A DNA stretch of 64,000 nucleotides. Source: Lacibacter luteus. GTDB lineage: Bacteria > Bacteroidota > Bacteroidia > Chitinophagales > Chitinophagaceae. Location of the stretch: the NCBI RefSeq assembly GCF_004118265.1, contig NZ_SDHW01000001.1, positions 434,001 to 498,000 of the forward strand, written 5' to 3'. This document shows positions 61,139 through 64,000 of the stretch, piece after piece. The translations under genes and the position numbers were made by a program. The stretch's first letter is position 1. Every line of letters starts with the position of its first letter. Below the pieces are notes generated by a model, which searched no databases, was not told the origin of the DNA, and saw nothing but the letters and a program-made list of their open reading frames with translations.

Positions 61139-63268
61139 TTAAAACATTTTCCTCAACCCTTCCCATTTCACATTCCAACTTTTCGGAAAGCCAATATTAA
61201 TTCCTTTATCTGCATCAGCACCGGTACACATCAACGCCACTGCATTTAATACACCACCGTTGCCCGGTAAATAAATCGTCAAACGATCATCCTGGTAATT
61301 ATGTCCGTTGATCAAATATGTATTCGTACGCACAGGCATCAGCAATGCATTCACCGCTTCTTCGCCCATGTGTAAACGTGCAGCCGTCATGGCCATCAGC
61401 GGATAATCCCAACCCCATGTTTCATTCCAATCCCATTTTTCCAACACAGTGAAATATGTTTTCTTCATCACAACCGTATCCAAACCATTTGCAGCAGGAA
61501 TAGTGCTGTAAGCACCCAGCACTGCCGGATGATCCGTTAAATACTTTGATCCTTTTTCATAACAATCAGGTGTGTTGCCTGCAGCCAGATAAACTCCATT
61601 GATCTGTGGCAACGGTGCAAGATTGTTAATGATCTCATCCCATTTCTTTTCTCTTTGCAGACCTGCACGTATGCGCCATTGCTGCGCCACTTCCAATGCC
61701 CAGCTCCAATACGATAATTCATACGTAGGATTGAAAGTAGAAACAGCATCAAAACATTCCTGCGCAGGAATTAATCCTTTACCGAGATTATATTTTTTTG
61801 TTGCTTCATTATATGATGGAAATGATGCCATGAAATCAGCCGTAGCAAACAACAACTCTTTGTACTTGTTGAGTGTTTTATTATTTGGATTGTGACGATA
61901 CAACATCTCCGCCATATAAATAAAATGCGGCTGCTGCCAAATAAGAAATGCACCAACTGACGATGGCGCTTCATCACCATTGTTATCCGTCATCTTTTGC
62001 CATCGTAAACCTTCAAAGCCCTGGCGTTTGGCAATGAGCTTTGCTTTTTCTGCAACAGAGAAATACCAGTCTAAACTTTTTTCCATCAGCTCAGGTCTCC
62101 CCCATTGTGCAAAATGTACCGCATGCCACCAATGCATTTCAAGGTGTGGTTTACCAAACCAACTGTTATACGTTAAACCTGTTTCCTGTGGCGGATAAGC
62201 AGATGAACAATTTACTTTGGTGAGATATTGCGACAGCACCACTCTTCTTTCCATTTCAAATGCACGTGGATTTTTTGTAGCAGAAAAATCAACTGCACCA
62301 CCACTTAGCCAGAATTTCTTCCAGCTCACTTCACTGCTTTGTTTTGTTTTGAAGAAGTTGGTGATGGTGGTTACAGGTTTCTTTTCAGAAAAACTGAAGC
62401 TGCATTCAAAGGAACCTTTTGCTGTTGGTTGCAATACGAAATAATGGGCAGCTATTTTTTTGATGGTTGCAGAAGAAGTCCAGTTTACATCCACATAATA
62501 GTTGGTTGTATCGAGTGTGCGTTTGATGAGTGCAGAACCTGTACTGCTTGTAAGGGATGATGAATGTTTATCATCGCTTTTGTAATTGTCGCCAACATCT
62601 TTAAACTGACCATTTGGGTAAGGAAAACGCAGACGTACTGCAATGCGGTTACTATTTAACAGCGACGATTCGATACGAAATGAAACAGCATCATGCAGTT
62701 GATGTGCAGCTGTTGTTATTTTCACAGGCACACCCTCTACTTTAAAACTGCTCGTGATAATTCCTGACCAAACATTCAGTTCCTGTTTGATCTGTTGAAT
62801 ATCATTTGCCATTGCAAGCGAACCATCTTTCTTCTTTATTTCCAATCCAATATTGCCTAACTGCAAACGATGTGGATTCACACGGAAATAATCAACGGTC
62901 TTTCTGCCAAGCTCCGGTTCCTTTACCTGAACCGTGTAAGAAATTTTTCTTCCTTCCAGGTCGTAGGTTTTTAATGCATCCTTTACGTTTAAATTTTCTG
63001 TGTTGGGAAAACTGTGCCAGCCCCATGCAGATTGTGTACCTAATGGAACTCCTTTGGCATATGCTTCAGGAAAACTCTGCATACCTGTTGCATCAACAGT
63101 AAAAGCAAAATTGCCATTACCAACAGTAAGCGAAGAAAGCGAATCGATCTTATTCACTTTTACATTGTGCCGTTTAACGACTGCTTCACGGTTGATGGTT
63201 TGTGATTGAACCACAGAGGCACTAAGAAAGAAAAAAGCGAAAAGAAGAAAAGAAGTTTTAAGTTTCAT
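61139..63268 (-). CDS. Putative six-hairpin (alpha/alpha)6 glycosidase
   Basis: This 709-residue exported protein has a signal peptide (MKLKTSFLLFAFFFLSASVV, then QSQ). The N-terminal super-sandwich domain (about 20-300) has SLTVGNGNFAFTVDATGMQSF. The catalytic-type helical barrel has TYNSWFGKPHLEMHWWHAVHFAQWGRP near 375-401 and WNETWGWDYPLMAMTAARL near 625-643. The layout resembles GH65/GH95-clan enzymes. The substrate is unknown; a pectic disaccharide or side chain fits the context. The ATG at 63268 is chosen over 63307. Confidence 0.75.
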   Translation of the reverse strand: MKLKTSFLLFAFFFLSASVVQSQTINREAVVKRHNVKVNKIDSLSSLTVGNGNFAFTVDATGMQSFPEAYAKGVPLGTQSAWGWHSFPNTENLNVKDALKTYDLEGRKISYTVQVKEPELGRKTVDYFRVNPHRLQLGNIGLEIKKKDGSLAMANDIQQIKQELNVWSGIITSSFKVEGVPVKITTAAHQLHDAVSFRIESSLLNSNRIAVRLRFPYPNGQFKDVGDNYKSDDKHSSSLTSSTGSALIKRTLDTTNYYVDVNWTSSATIKKIAAHYFVLQPTAKGSFECSFSFSEKKPVTTITNFFKTKQSSEVSWKKFWLSGGAVDFSATKNPRAFEMERRVVLSQYLTKVNCSSAYPPQETGLTYNSWFGKPHLEMHWWHAVHFAQWGRPELMEKSLDWYFSVAEKAKLIAKRQGFEGLRWQKMTDNNGDEAPSSVGAFLIWQQPHFIYMAEMLYRHNPNNKTLNKYKELLFATADFMASFPSYNEATKKYNLGKGLIPAQECFDAVSTFNPTYELSYWSWALEVAQQWRIRAGLQREKKWDEIINNLAPLPQINGVYLAAGNTPDCYEKGSKYLTDHPAVLGAYSTIPAANGLDTVVMKKTYFTVLEKWDWNETWGWDYPLMAMTAARLHMGEEAVNALLMPVRTNTYLINGHNYQDDRLTIYLPGNGGVLNAVALMCTGADADKGINIGFPKSWNVKWEGLRKMF

Positions 63269-63278
63269 TCGTACTATT

Positions 63279-63779
63279 TTATTTAAAACCGCTGACGGGG
63301 TTAACAACTGAATTTGATAAGTTTTCGTAAAATTTATTAATTCGAGGAGATAATAAAATCAAAAGAGTCCAAAGAATTGGTATAACAACTGACCATACCA
63401 GTCCCCAATAACCCGACTTTATAAATCTCCCGCCATCATGTATAATATTTAGATACATTAAGCAGCAAAGAAAAACTCCAAAAATTAACGGTGACAAGAT
63501 ACCCCATCGTATGACAGCAAGCCTAATCTTGAAATCAGAAGAAATTGGCAAGAACACAAATATCAAGGAAAACATATACGAGCCACTTGTTGATACTCCC
63601 ATCTTTTCTGCGTAAGCAAGTCTTATTTCAAACGGACAAAAAAACATCACTACAAATTGAGTTATTACAGTCGCTAACGCAAAAAACATAAACAGCTTCA
63701 TTTCTGTAGGTGCAGAAGCCATTTTTTTAAAGATATTATCTGCACGAGTTGGATTTACTTGTTCTTTCCTTTTTGTCAT
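63279..63779 (-). CDS. Small membrane protein of unknown function
   Basis: This 166-residue protein has four likely membrane helices (about 29-49, 67-80, 86-110 and 125-143) and a charged N-terminus (MTKRKEQVNPTRADNIFKK). There is no signal peptide. I do not recognise a family. It sits 10 bases before a secreted glycosidase gene inside a run of exported CAZymes, where a membrane gene of this kind is unexpected. It may be a recent insertion. Confidence 0.75.
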   Translation of the reverse strand: MTKRKEQVNPTRADNIFKKMASAPTEMKLFMFFALATVITQFVVMFFCPFEIRLAYAEKMGVSTSGSYMFSLIFVFLPISSDFKIRLAVIRWGILSPLIFGVFLCCLMYLNIIHDGGRFIKSGYWGLVWSVVIPILWTLLILLSPRINKFYENLSNSVVNPVSGFK

Positions 63780-63806
63780 AGTTTTTTTTAGGTTGTTGAG
63801 TGATCC

Positions 63807-64000
63807 TTAGAATACATTATCAATTGCAGGCCGACTGTAATTCTCTTTTGAATCTGTTGTCTTTGGCAAACCGAAATAAAAATACAATGTACGTTTCTTA
63901 CTGCCGCTCACATGATTCAGTTCACTCATTGGCCCGTACACTCTTGTATTGGTAGTTAATCCTGTTGCCAGCTTGGTTCCTATTGGCGGAATACAATCTA
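63807..64000 (-). CDS. C-terminal end of a gene cut by the window edge
   Basis: An open frame of 63 codons plus stop, ending YSRPAIDNVF. Visible segments include IPPIGTKLATGLTTNTRVYG and SGSKKRTLYFYFGLPKTTD. I do not recognise the family. It stands 27 bases upstream of the membrane-protein gene on the same strand and is probably another exported pectin-related protein. Confidence 0.6.
   Translation of the reverse strand, partial: DCIPPIGTKLATGLTTNTRVYGPMSELNHVSGSKKRTLYFYFGLPKTTDSKENYSRPAIDNVF

Overview
This window looks like a chromosomal segment of a Bacteroidota bacterium, probably family Chitinophagaceae. The support is: a type IX secretion C-terminal tail on one lyase, start regions that are A/T-rich with no Shine-Dalgarno, one exact TAnnTTTG (-7) promoter box, many secreted carbohydrate-active enzymes, and several Tat-exported Gfo/Idh/MocA oxidoreductases. 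Nothing suggests a plasmid, phage or insertion sequence. No tRNA, rRNA or CRISPR array was seen.

Left block (1-12757): nitrate assimilation. Transcribed leftwards from about 11 kb are NADH-nitrite reductase (nirB, nirD), an outer-membrane porin, an ABC nitrate importer (nrtA, nrtB, nrtD), a small NrtS-like protein, a NarK-type MFS carrier, and a molybdenum nitrate reductase cut by the left edge. Divergent from nirB are a siroheme-pathway SUMT and a Crp/Fnr-family regulator with an FNR-like N-terminal cysteine cluster. Short sequence boxes recur in front of nirB, nrtA, narK and nasA.

Middle block (12766-43510): glucuronoxylan use. Mannonate dehydratase UxuA diverges from a LacI-type regulator. 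After the regulator comes a nearly uninterrupted rightward run: GH67 and GH115 alpha-glucuronidases, an SDR (probable fructuronate reductase), GH10 and GH30 xylanases, a GPH symporter, two GH43 and one GH3 xylosidase-type enzymes, CE15 glucuronoyl esterase, two de-acetylation enzymes, two Tat-exported oxidoreductases and a bicupin. The run ends in a pentonate module: XylD/AraC-type dehydratase, lipoprotein lactonase, KdaD-like FAH-fold dehydratase and GntP-type permease. Together these suggest side chains and lignin esters are removed outside the cytoplasm, uronic acid goes through UxuA, and part of the pentose may be oxidised in the periplasm, imported as the acid, and degraded by a Weimberg-like path. 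Three copies of a LacI-type operator sequence support common control. No SusC/SusD pair is in the window.

Linker (43511-45948): an apparently untranslated, structured stretch with a minus-strand terminator (candidate ncRNA), then a short housekeeping group (SirB1-like protein, CsaA, Ogt), converging with rhaM.

Right block (45634-64000): rhamnogalacturonan/pectin use, mostly leftwards: L-rhamnose mutarotase, two CE12 acetylesterases, two PL11 lyases, GH28, a GH43-like protein, a GH88 unsaturated uronyl hydrolase, a 1147-residue DUF4450-like protein, a DUF1961-like protein, a putative six-hairpin glycosidase, a small membrane protein of unknown function, and the end of another gene. A single rightward MFS gene sits in between.

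Small repeats are scattered between genes: heptamer tracts (GAATRGT and AACTCAT families) at five places and a hairpin repeat (CCGRCCARAGCGTCGG) at two.
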